Source: Bryopsis sp. KO-2023
Lineage: Eukaryota > Chlorophyta > Ulvophyceae > Bryopsidales > Bryopsidaceae
Reading direction: 5' to 3'
DNA length: 64,000 bases
Assembly: GCA_030272585.1 (NCBI GenBank)
Contig: BSYQ01000002.1
Location: 1,612,001-1,676,000, forward strand
The notes under the pieces are model-generated. The model saw nothing but the letters and a program-made list of their open reading frames with translations, made no database searches and was not told where the DNA came from. Both the position numbers and the translations under genes were made by a program. Position 1 is the first letter of the stretch. Each line of letters begins with the position of its first letter. This document shows, in pieces, positions 19,240 through 28,816 of the stretch.

Positions 19240-21059
19240 TCACCCCAGCCACCATTTCCAAAACTCCAAAACCCAAAACCTCAACAACTCTGATACACTT
19301 GTTTTTGTTTTTTTTTCAATTGACACGCCATTCAACAGAACATGGCCGACTCGTATGGCACAAAAATCTAGAAACATGCATGCATGTGCACCCCGCATCC
19401 AGTGCTTCTTTGACTGGACCCCATCAGAGCACCATCGACAAAGATCATTCACTGTCCTTTGGTCCTCGTCTTGGCTCAGACTTCGACGTCTCAGGAAAAA
19501 ACAAGTTGATTCAACCATTTCATTTGGATTTTTTTTCTTAAGTTCTTGAGGGTGCACCCTCCAAAAATCACATATCTGACCCAATCTCTGATTATGGTAC
19601 TGCAGAAGAACAAATGAGAACATGGACGATCAATTTCAAGTTGTGGTGAACTGGATCGCTTTCACTGCCCACTGGCTCATCTAAATTGTGGGGGCTCCTA
19701 ACCTCCACCACAGCCCCATTTCAGAACTCCAAATTAAGAGTAAAGGCCTGATCACCTGAACGTTGCAGGGTATTTTTTGGCTTTGCATGCTTCCTCCAAT
19801 GCACCCGGTGTCAATTGGTTTTCAAGGAAGCCATCGGCTCTGGCTGCACATCGGAGCAAAAGCACTGATGAATTTGCACAGCGTTGGGTTTTTGAGTGCG
19901 ATCATTGAAACTCCATGTCCTCCCACCGAAAGGCCCGAGATGCCTGCTTTTCCAAAATTGAGATTTGGAAAGGCGGTAGACAGAAGGGAGGGGAGTCCAC
20001 ATTTGTATGCAAATGTTTTGAATTTTCAATGGAAATGGAAGAATGATAGGAAAAAATTGGCAATGAAGCTATACCAATGCAATGTACATACCAGTGTGCA
20101 GCTGTCGGACTGCCCTAGAACATTCAAACCCCCTGTATGCAGAACATGTAAATATAAGAAAAATTCAACAGAAGAAAAAAAAACCTTGTGGTACCAACCA
20201 TTGTCACCAATTCACCCGTCTGAAATCACAGAAAAAAGCCACATCTTGAGGGAAAAAAAATTGAGTGGGTTGAGAAAATTCTTGACCTCAGTTGGATAGG
20301 ATTTGGGGTTTCTATAAGCACAGTGAGCCGTCAGCTCCAACATGTGTTGAACAATGCCCCCCCCACCTTTCCTTTAATTTATTATTTATGTATGTTTGGT
20401 TCTGTGTTTTTGTGTCGGGAAGAAGAAATAAAGAAAGAAGCTTTGGAGGGTGGGACAAGAGGAATAGTCAGTGTACAAAGGTTTCTCAATATGGGGTTTC
20501 ACATGACTTTTCAGGAGCATTTATTAATATGTTTCGTCTACATCCCGTTACATATATGTATATGACATCATGACGGAAAAACCACCATCTTTCTTGCACC
20601 ATCCGTATCAGTCACTTGACTGCATGCTATTCGGAAGGAACTCGTTTTGAAGCTTTGTTCAATTTGTCCAATCACCTGGATAGAGACATACCGCCACAAC
20701 GAGGGTCAGCGAGATCACAAATCGAGGCACCATTGGGGCTTCACAAAAGGACTCGTCCCCTCTTTATGGCTGATCACCCTTCCAGGGACGACCAGAATGT
20801 CTGGTGCAGACATCCTTTCACTGCTGGATCGGATCTGAAGAATGCTGCATCAAGAGGAATGAGTAAGGGTTGTTTTCTCTATATTTTTTCCCCCTTGGTG
20901 GATAAGGGTGGTGTCACTCAGGTGCTCTGTTCATTCCTTTGTAAGCAATATGTTTTCAAATTGGCCTGCTCAGAAGCTCTTTTCTTCAGCTCACCACTGG
21001 ATCTGGCATTGGAACATTCAACCCTCGGGTCCAACTGGAAGAACGAAAGAAAAAATTAG
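19240..21059. other. Interior of CACTA-like element, unassigned open frames
   Basis: Open frames at 19763-20299 (+, 178 codons), 20616-21059 (+, 147 codons) and 19240-19623 (-, 127 codons) are the longest here. The 178-codon frame has a Cys pair (PPVCRTCKYKK) and Lys-rich stretches. None contains a DDE, RNase H-like or zinc-finger pattern that I can assign. They may be exons of a decayed element gene. Confidence 0.25.
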
Positions 21060-21487
21060 GAAAAGGTAGGGATTCCCTTGTGAAACAAAACGATGGAAGA
21101 ACGTGGGCCGGGGTGCGGGTTCTTCTCGCTAACTTTTCGCCAACTTTTTTCGTTCTTTGGTTTCGTGCGTGAAGGCTGGGACCTGGAGTCGCTGGACTTC
21201 ACAAAACTCACTGCGGAATCACCTGAGGTCAACAGCCAACGAGCAACAGTGGTACGTCTTCCGAAAAAAAAAAAAAAAAGTGACCACGGAAAAGTTTGTC
21301 ACTTGTGCCCGGCCGCGCTTCCTGTTGGCACTCGTGGAAGTCGCCACTTTTCGCTGACGGCCAACAGTGAAAGTGGTCACTGTGGTTGTGTGGGGAGGAT
21401 AAAAAAATGTCGTATAGTCGCGCGTTGCAGAGTGAAATTGACTGCACGTCGTAGATGTGTGGGGTGGGGGTGTGAAACTCCTACTGT

Positions 21488-21550
21488 GCGCGTTTCAGTA
21501 TATATATATTGAAACGCGCGACTATATATATATATATATATATATATATT
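21488..21550. repeat. GCGCGTTTCA hairpin plus (TA)n microsatellite
   Basis: GCGCGTTTCA at 21488-21497 pairs perfectly with TGAAACGCGC at 21510-21519 around a 12-nt AT loop. A (TA)n run follows at about 21522-21550. Confidence 0.8.
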
Positions 21551-21685
21551 GTGTTTTGTGCGGGGGCTGCCATGCACACCGCACAAGTCGTTTATACCGC
21601 ACAAGCGAAAAGCCCCGCACAGATCTCTGCGGGGTTTTGTCTTTTCTCATTTCCCCCGACGCTTTCAAGGTCCCAAATGGAAAAT

Positions 21686-21726
21686 GGAACGTCTGGGAGT
21701 CGAACCCAGGTACAACCGATCGTTCC
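21686..21726 (-). other. Mini tRNA-like fold with perfect box B
   Basis: On the minus strand GGAACG (21726-21721) pairs with CGTTCC at the other end. Between them CTGGG-TTCGACT-CCCAG makes a perfect T-arm containing GGTTCGACTCC, a consensus Pol III box B. Only a short linker replaces the D and anticodon arms. It is therefore not a functional tRNA: a deleted tRNA gene or tRNA-derived SINE piece inside the right end of the CACTA-like element is likely. Confidence 0.45.
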
Positions 21727-21820
21727 TGTGAAGTTTCGCGTTCTTTTTCGCGACTTTCACGTTGGACGAAACTCGACTGTGATTCGGATAACGTCGCACA
21801 GAGCGGGTCTTCCTATAGTG

Positions 21821-22609
21821 GCAAGGTTTTCACTACTCTGCACAAGGCAGATACGTCACCATGAGGAGAGCATCACAAAAGGGTTGTTTTGGTTTTTCGC
21901 ATGAGTTGGTCGATTCGTAAAAAGAAGAAAGTAAAAATTATGTGGGAAATTATCAGCCACCGGCATTAGCGATGTCAATGAGGTAGTTAGCTACCCCATC
22001 GACGATCGAAATGCCGAAATTCCCATGGTGGGCGAATTCTGATCGGTTGACGAGACCCCCCGGGATCAACCGGGGGACGACCTTGGTTGCATCATCGTTG
22101 TGGAACAATCGGAAAAAGGTGGGTTCTACTCCCAGACGTTCCTCTCAACTTTTTGTCCCTCTCTGAGACACTCGCCATGAGAGTCGTTGACGCTGCTCTT
22201 GGATGAAAAAGTCGACATTGCACAGAAAGCGATTAACACCTGTGCGATGTAACTCAAATTTTCGTGCACCTTTCCAAGTTTTTTCATGGGATTTACTTGG
22301 GGTGTGGTAAATACTTGTCGCATTCAAAACTTCGCGATTTGCTGCGGGGAAACAACGCTGCTAGTGCCGTGGATGGGAGTTTCCGCTAGTCTACTTTTGC
22401 GGCGCTTACACTTCATCGCACCCCCTCTGCCAGGTTTCCATTGGCGGTGCGGAGCAAGAGTATTGTTTGACGGCTGTGAGGTTTTGAGTGTGCGTATTTT
22501 ATCGTTTTCTTTTTTTTTTTTTCCTTGCAACTTCTTTTCAATGCGCTGATAGCCGGTCACACGGAGTCCGAAAGTCTCAAAATAGAGAAGCATTTGCCTT
22601 GGGCCAGAG
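21821..22609. other. Spacer between two DNA transposons
   Basis: No supported gene. A poly-T run lies near 22509-22522. The last six bases (CCAGAG, 22604-22609) are the left flank copy of the hAT target site. Confidence 0.4.
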
Positions 22610-22621
22610 CCATACTATGGA

Positions 22622-22905
22622 TCCGATCACGATCAGATCGGTCTCCGATCAACCGGGAGACCGATCATGATCGTGATCGGCCGATCACCGATCTGATCGG
22701 TCGCCGATCAGGTCTGGCAGGGCCGATCATCGATCACGATCGGCCGATCAAAAACTGCCGATCAGGTGCCGACAGGATGCGACGCTTGATCGAGATCGTG
22801 ATCGTGATCGGCGCGATCGACTATAATCGGCTTGCGCCGATCATGATCGGCGCAACACCGATCATGATCGGTGGGTCGTCTACGTCAAGAATCGATCATT
22901 GATCG
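22622..22905. repeat. Left subterminal GATC/CCGATC array
   Basis: About 28 GATC sites in under 300 bp, mostly as CCGATCA, TGATCGG or CGATCATGATCG, in both orientations. Subterminal motif clusters are the usual transposase-binding sites of hAT elements, as in maize Ac. That role is inferred here. Confidence 0.85.
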
Positions 22906-23004
22906 CGGGTGAGATGCAGGTGAGTCACGCGGGCACATCGCATGTTCGGTTGCTGTTAATCTGGTGAGCGTTTAACTCCACGTCTTATCAGCGCCCCGTT
23001 CGAA

Positions 23005-25683
23005 ATGGGCCGGCATGGAAAAAGAAAAGCGCTCGTCACCCCTGCGAGGTCGGGGCAACGCCCACACACGTCCCAGAGGAGACCAGTTCCGACCGGATCT
23101 GGAAGCGGGGGGTTGGAACCTCGTCGCCAGGGCAGCGTTCCATCCGTGGGGCCGCAGGGGTCGGGGCAAGCATCTGACCTGACCAACAGTGCGTTACTCC
23201 CTGATCTGTTCCGCCTTGTTGTACTCTTATGGTTTTGTGGGGGGGTGAGGTGTTCCCTTGTTGGATTGTGTGAGGTGCTTGTGCTTTCTCCAGTTGTTCT
23301 GGTTCTGCTTTTATGAGGTGTTTGTCCTGTCCTGCCCTGCCCTGCAGTGAACAGAAATGGAAAGGAAGCTGATCTGCTGGAACTGGGTGCAAGCCCTCCT
23401 GTGATTCCTGTTCGGAGAAGTAACACATGGGTTGACAAGATGTATGTCAGCAGTCACGAAGGCAAGATCCTGGTGTATAAGGATGATCGGGGCAGAAAGG
23501 TGGTGTCGTGCAGAATCTGTCATGAACAATTGTCATGGGTGAAGGGAGGCAGGATCCCCCTTTTGAATCATGCGGCCAAACACGGTATCCGGATCAGTTC
23601 CGAAATGGAAATCGCTATCGCGGAAGGCTTTGAGGGCTGCCATTTGGAAACGCAAAATGATCAGGACATGAAAACAGGCACACAAGGGGGTCGGATCAGT
23701 TCTTTTGGGACCCAGAAAACACTCTCGTTTGTGTCTAAATGGGGACCTACTACCCGGGAGTTCCAGTCGTACCGGCACAAGGTTATGTGCTATCTGGTCA
23801 GCGTCGGGGCCCCCTTCAGGACAGTGGAAGATCAGCACTTCCGAGACATGTGCACTCAACTGAACGCATCTGCTCCGCCTCTATCAGCGAAATCCATGTC
23901 TCACCAGGTCGGATTGTCCTCCAACAGGCTTAAAAAAAAGATGAAGGATATGGATCTGAGCAGATTCCGACCATGCTTTGTTGCTGATGGTTGGTCTCAG
24001 CAGCCCAAGCATTGGTTCGCGATGGGGGCTGTCTACATACACCGGGACCCGGAACAGGATCTGTTCGAACTCAAGCGGATCAGTCTCGGGACCTGGGAAA
24101 TGGAGGGTACCGCAACTGCTTTGGACATTTGCACAAAAATGAACGAGATCAGGGAGGACTTTGATCTGACCGGATATCAGGCCAGCATCGTTACCGATCA
24201 CGAGTCCAGAATGGGGGCAGCATGTGAAATGAACTACAGTTACGATTGGCACGGGTGCGGGACACACAGAATAAATTTGGGGGTAAAGAAGGGTCTGAAA
24301 AATGCCCCCCAAAGCGTGAACGACCTTGTGGCCAAAGTACACGATCTGTGCAGAACAGTGATGGGTGCATCCACTCATTGGGAAAAGCTGAAACAGATTC
24401 AGATCGATCGAGCCAAAAGAAAAGAAGCTAATCTGGAACGGCAACAAGCGGAGGCTGCTCCCCAAGAGTTAATTTATGTGGTCCGGTCCTCGACAGCCAC
24501 GGGTGCCTCTGGGATTGGCAACGGTGGGCTTGGTGAGAGCCCCGGTCCATCTCAAGTTGATGAGGATGAACTTCTGGAGGATGCACAAGAGGAATCTAAT
24601 CAAAACGACCATCAGAGCCAGGAACAGGACGACCCTACATCGCAGGAAATATATTCAAGTGATGAAGACGCATGTCCCGATGATGGAGACGACGTGGAGG
24701 AGGCAGAAGACTGCCCAGGACCTGTCCGCAGATCTGACAAGGTTCTCAGACTCACCTTGGCGGTGGAGACTAGGTGGAACAGCATCTGGTACATGTTGCA
24801 TCGATTGTTGATTTTGAAACCCGATCTGATCCAGCTCTTCCCCCTCCTTCCCCCCCAATACAATATCAACCCCCAAGAATGGAAAGTGCTGCTGGAACTG
24901 TACCTGGTTCTGAGGCCATACAAGGAAGCAACCAAGGTACTGGAGGCAGAAAAGAAGGTGACGGGGAGTGCCGTCCTGATGCTCATGGCTCGGATCAGCG
25001 CTGCGGTAGATGCTATGAACATCGAGGAACCGGATGTGATAGACTTCAGAGATGTGCTCCGCACAGTCATGGACCATGAATTTGACGATCCCGCATGGCT
25101 CCTGGCCGTCGGGTGCATGCAGCATCTGGATCCGACCAAACTATCACTCGAAGACGCTGAGGTGAATCGGTATTTGTGGGGCACCCCAGGGCGCTTTCCT
25201 TGCTTGAGGAAGCAATTCAGCAGACCTGATCTGTGGGTTTCAGATGTGCTGCAAGAGTGCGTGACTCTGCTGAAGGAGATCCGGCTGCGATCAGATTACA
25301 GAGGTGTTGACAATCCGGGGGAAGGCAGAGAGGGAAAAAAAAAGAAAAAGGAAAATCTCGAACGGGACTGGCTCTGTGTGTGCCCTCCTCCATCTGCTAC
25401 GGGCGGTTCTTATTCTGATGAGTGGGAGCGATATTGTGGGGTCAGGAAGGTTATTCAGAGCACTTCATCTGTTCTGGACTGGTGGAGGGTACACCAGGCG
25501 GCATACCCAACAGTTTCGATCCTGGCTGCCGAGTATCTCTGCATCCCAGCCTCCAGCGCCTCGGTTGAGCGGATGTTCAGTGTCAATGGCCACCAGCTGA
25601 ACAAGCGCAGGAGGGCGATGGAGGAGAGCAAGGTCAACCAACTGACCGTGCTCCGGGACAATCTGCATCTGTTCAGGGCATGA
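23005..25683 (+). CDS. hAT-superfamily transposase
   Basis: The main exon (open from 23347) carries the whole hAT domain set. A BED-type finger is C55-C58...H75-H79 (CRICHEQL...NHAAKH). The RNase H-like catalytic core has D214 (VADGWS), D284 (IVTDHES) with the following HGCGTHRINL motif, and E474 (VETRWNS). The C-terminal hATC dimerisation region includes YLCIPASSASVERMFS. A Glu/Asp-rich insert lies between the second Asp and the Glu. The open frame begins without an ATG, but TGCCCTGCCCTGCAG ending at 23346 is a good 3' splice site. A donor at 23245 (GTGAGG) would remove 102 bases in phase and join an 80-codon basic exon starting at ATG 23005 (MGRHGKRKAL). First-exon structure is inferred; the core is firm. 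Confidence 0.9.
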
Positions 25684-26455
25684 CCTGAACTGCTTCTGTT
25701 TGATTGTGTGGGACAATCTGCAGTCTGATTCAGAACCCTCCTGTTTCGGAGGAACTCTCCTTTTTTTGGTTTGGGGTGCCGGGTATGTTCTCTGTTTGGG
25801 GTGCTGGGTATGGATCAGACAATCTGCATCTTGACCTGGTGTGATTTGCCCCGAGTTTTGTTTGTTTTGGTATGGGTATGTAATCCAAACTTTTTTGAAT
25901 GCTTGGTAAAAAGTTTCAGAGGTTTCCACAGATTCCAGCACTGATTCAGCCCACACAGATAACCCTCTGTTTATGGTTCATGGTTCATTGCATGACTCAA
26001 ACAAAACAAAAAGTTTCAGAGGTTCCACAGATTCCAACACTGATTCAGCCCACACAAATAACCCTCTGTTTATGGTTCATGGTTCATTACATGACTCAAA
26101 CAAAACAAAAAATTTCAGAGGTTCCACAGATTCCAGCACTGATTCAGCCCACACAAATAACCCCCTGTTCATGGTTCATGGTTCATTACGTGAATCAAAA
26201 AACAGATAACAGATACCAGACTGGTTCATGGTTCATTTCGTGAATCAAAAAACAGATAACAGATACCAGACTGGTTCATGGTTCATTACGTGAATCAAAA
26301 AACAGATAACAGATAACAGACTGGTTCATGGTTCATTACGTGAATAAAAAAACAGATAACAGATAACAGACTGGTTCATGGTTCATTACGTGAATCAAAA
26401 AACAGATAACAGATAACAGATAACCCTCTGTTTATGGTGACTCAAAACAGTTTCT
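25684..26455. repeat. Tandem repeats between convergent hAT genes
   Basis: Two arrays occupy the gap between the 3' ends. From about 25910 a unit near 100 bp (AAGTTTCAGAGG...CAGCCCACACA) occurs about 2.6 times. From about 26171 to 26430 a 50-bp unit (CTGGTTCATGGTTCATTACG plus CAGATAACAGATA) occurs about five times. Both share GGTTCATGGTTCATT. They may contain the poly(A) regions of both genes. Confidence 0.85.
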
Positions 26456-28218
26456 TTAATTTGGCTCCTCCTCCTCCACCAACCTCCCATCCGGTCCAAC
26501 CCTGACCCGATACACACGTGTGCGGTCTTCAGGGATAGGTGCAAAGTCGACCGAGCCAGTATCCAGGTCCCTCATTACGTTTCGGTCCTCCAAACGGGTC
26601 TGATGGTGGAAGAGGCCTTCACGGACTCTGTGGAGAGCGTAACAGTTCTGCAGATACACGTTTTGCACGAACTGATTCAGATGGGGCATGGAGGCGAAGG
26701 TTATCGGGAATTGGATGGTGAAGTCGGGGAAGAAGGCATACTCCGTCTGCATGTTGGCTCTCTCTCGCTGGGCAGTTCTGCGCTGTTCCCTGCTCCGTTC
26801 AGACATGATCCTTCGCAAGGGGGCCTGCCTGCGCCGAGGGTACCCCTCACTGTCGTTGATGCAAGGTTGTCCATCAAAATCCATTGGCCACCTGTCCATC
26901 AATGGGGGTCTGGGGTTTGCCTGCCTCTGACCACCATGACCACCCTGGCCACCCTGACCACCCTGACCACCCTGGCCACCCTGACCACCCTGGCCACCCT
27001 GACCACCCTGACCACCCTGACCTGCTCTGTTCCTGTTCCTGCCGCCTCCCCCGAATTCCCATCCACCAACATTCCCCCTTCCACCAGCTCCAGCAGCTCT
27101 GAACATGTTTGGGGGTGGCCCTCTTCCACCAGCTTCAGCAGCTCTGAACATGTTTGGGGGTGGCCCTCTTCCACCAGCTTCAGCAGCTCTGAACACGTTG
27201 GGGGGTGGCCCTCTTCCACCAGCTTCAGCGGCTCTGAACAGATTGGGGGGTGGCCCTCTTCCACCAGCTTCAGCGGCTCTGAACATATTGGGGGGTGGCC
27301 CTCTTCCACCAGCTTCAGCAGCTCTGAACAGATTGGGGGGTGGCCCTCTTCCACCAGCTCCAGCAGGTCTGAACATGTTTGGGGGGGAGCCTCTTCCACC
27401 AGGGTGAAGCACAGGTTCAGGTTCATAAACAGGCTCCTCGTCCGTCATACTCCACGGGTTTTCCGGCAGCTGCTCAGAGGGTCCCTCAGGTTCAGGTTCA
27501 GATTCAGGTTCATCTGCGGTTGGAAGTGTAGCTTCAGGCAAAATCTCTTGTGCAGGATCAGGTGCTGGAAGACTTGCAGCTTCGATGCTCCAGTCGAACG
27601 TTCTGCTCAGATCTAGATCAACCTCGTGCATGGTTGCAACCTCCTCTCTGAGCTGGTCCAGATGAGGCAATAGCTGGCGATCACGAAGGAGTTCTGCAAA
27701 AGACAGAATGTGAATGTGAGGGCAGAGAGAAAAACAACCTAATTTGAACCTGATGCTGGACTGCTCACCTGTAGGCACCATGTAGGGGTATTCCATGTCC
27801 CCCAGGTTGGTGCTCCCCTTCCTGGTCAGTCCTGGAGGTGTCACCTGAATGGAATCGAGTATGGGGTCGATGCGCCTTTCAGGGGGGTTGCCCGCTCGGT
27901 ACGCTCGCAAGAAAAGTTCGTCTTCGCTTCCCGCAGCGCTGTCCAGGGCGGATGCAGCTTTCCAGAACAGAGCCTAGGAAGACAAGTAACAGTAACCCTA
28001 AGTCAAAACATTCGAAACAGAAACAGTGCAGCAGATAGCAGGCAGCATACACTTACATTTTCCAGACCAAAATACGTGTTAAGCGACGTCAAATGCCGGA
28101 ACACCACCTCGGCGGCATCCCGATCTACCACCGTCCCGGGCTGGAACAGGTCTGTTCGGTTTTGGAGCCTGTTCCGGAGCCTCACGACATACTGCCGTGC
28201 TTTGAGTTCCACGTACAT
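26456..28218 (-). CDS. Second hAT-element gene: Gly/Pro-repeat protein, unknown function
   Basis: Three exons on the minus strand. Exon 1 is 28218-28057, with ATG and 54 codons, reading MYVELKARQYVVRLRNRLQ. Exon 2 is 27973-27769 and exon 3 is 27693-26456. Introns of 83 and 75 bases have donors GTAAGT and GTGAGC and pyrimidine-rich AG acceptors. The predicted protein is about 534 residues. Exons 1-2 form a compact helical domain, followed by an acidic Pro/Glu stretch. About eight copies of a 15-residue repeat (GGRGPPPNMFRAAEA) come next, then a GGQ run, a basic segment (RRIMSERSREQRRTAQRERA) and a C-terminal domain with FPITFASMPHLNQFVQNVY. I recognise no family. Placement inside the element argues for a role in transposition or its control. 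Confidence 0.75.
26935..27405. repeat. In-frame 45-bp and 9-bp coding minisatellites
   Basis: The 45-bp unit that encodes GGRGPPPN(M/L/V)FRAAEA is repeated about eight times between roughly 27060 and 27405. A 9-bp CCACCCTGA/CCACCCTGG unit encoding GGQ or GGH is repeated about nine times between 26938 and 27020. Copies are nearly identical, which implies recent expansion. Confidence 0.85.
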
Positions 28219-28349
28219 CGCAATCGATCAGCACTGCAGGCGAGACAACAACAAGATACCACGATACAAAGGCGCACGGTGCGGTGAAGTCGAACAGGGA
28301 GCGAAGTCGATATATTCGGGACAGTACGGCAGAACTGACTAACTTTGGA

Positions 28350-28804
28350 TTTGATCGGAAGTGATGATCGGTGCAAAAGTCGGTTTTTGATTTCTTGGAC
28401 CGATCATAATCGGAATTTGAAACCAAATCCCGATCAACCGACCATGATCGGAGCTGATCGGATCAACGGCCGATTAATCGGCGTTTCACCGATCTTGATC
28501 GGCCGATTAGGCGTTTGCATGTCGCAACGCTTGATCGTGATCGGGATCGTGATCGGAGCAACCGATTAGATCGACAATCGGAAGCCCGATCCCGATTACG
28601 ATCAAGCTTTGATCGGCCGACCACGATCATCGATCAGGTTTTGATCGGCCGATCACGATCACGATCATCGATCATGATCGGTAAAAAAAAAAAAAAAAAG
28701 ACCGATCATTTTCAGAATCATGTGGAACGAGATCGTATCAGGTCAGATCAATGAAACGACCTGTCCTGACATCGAAAATGGACGGCCGATCATTTCCGAT
28801 CACG
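28350..28804. repeat. Right subterminal GATC array
   Basis: Dense CCGATCA/TGATCGG motifs in both orientations, with a poly-A run near 28683-28700. The string ACGCTTGATCG followed by repeated GATCGTGATCGG occurs here and in the left array in the same orientation, so some motifs are direct repeats and others inverted. Confidence 0.82.
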
Positions 28805-28816
28805 TCCATAGTATGG

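Larger units (their letters stand above)
18547..21820. mobile_element. CACTA-like DNA transposon with GTGCGG subterminal repeats
   Basis: The left end begins CACTATAGGAAAAAGCGC (18547 onward), and the right end read inward from 21820 begins CACTATAGGAAGACCCGC. About 30 of 34 bases match as inverted repeats (18547-18580 and 21787-21820). Both subterminal regions are packed with CCGCACA/TGTGCGG motifs (18565-19175 and 21550-21640), like the subterminal repeats of EnSpm/CACTA elements. A 3-bp GGC lies on both sides if the repeats are taken to start at ACTATAGG. The interior has no recognisable Tnp2-type transposase, so the element is probably non-autonomous or decayed. Confidence 0.6.
22610..28816. 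mobile_element. Two-gene hAT element with GATC-rich subterminal arrays
   Basis: A 6.2-kb element bounded by the 12-bp inverted repeat CCATACTATGGA (22610-22621, and complement 28805-28816). CCAGAG lies directly outside both ends. The flank string GGCCAGAG is 8 bp long at both ends if the terminal GG of the right repeat is counted, which would fit the 8-bp duplications usual for hAT. It holds a hAT transposase gene on the plus strand and a convergent intron-containing gene on the minus strand, with tandem repeats between their 3' ends. Dense GATC motifs occupy the first ~290 bp and most of the last ~450 bp. Both genes look intact. Confidence 0.82.

Noticed and set aside
26171..26430. CRISPR-like 50-bp repeats
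   Set aside because: The full 50-bp unit is repeated with no unique spacers, so this is an ordinary tandem repeat between two genes.
26603..27616. 337-codon plus-strand frame
   Set aside because: Shadow of the minus-strand Gly/Pro-repeat gene; its repeats are the complement of the coding repeats, and the minus strand has the splice signals.
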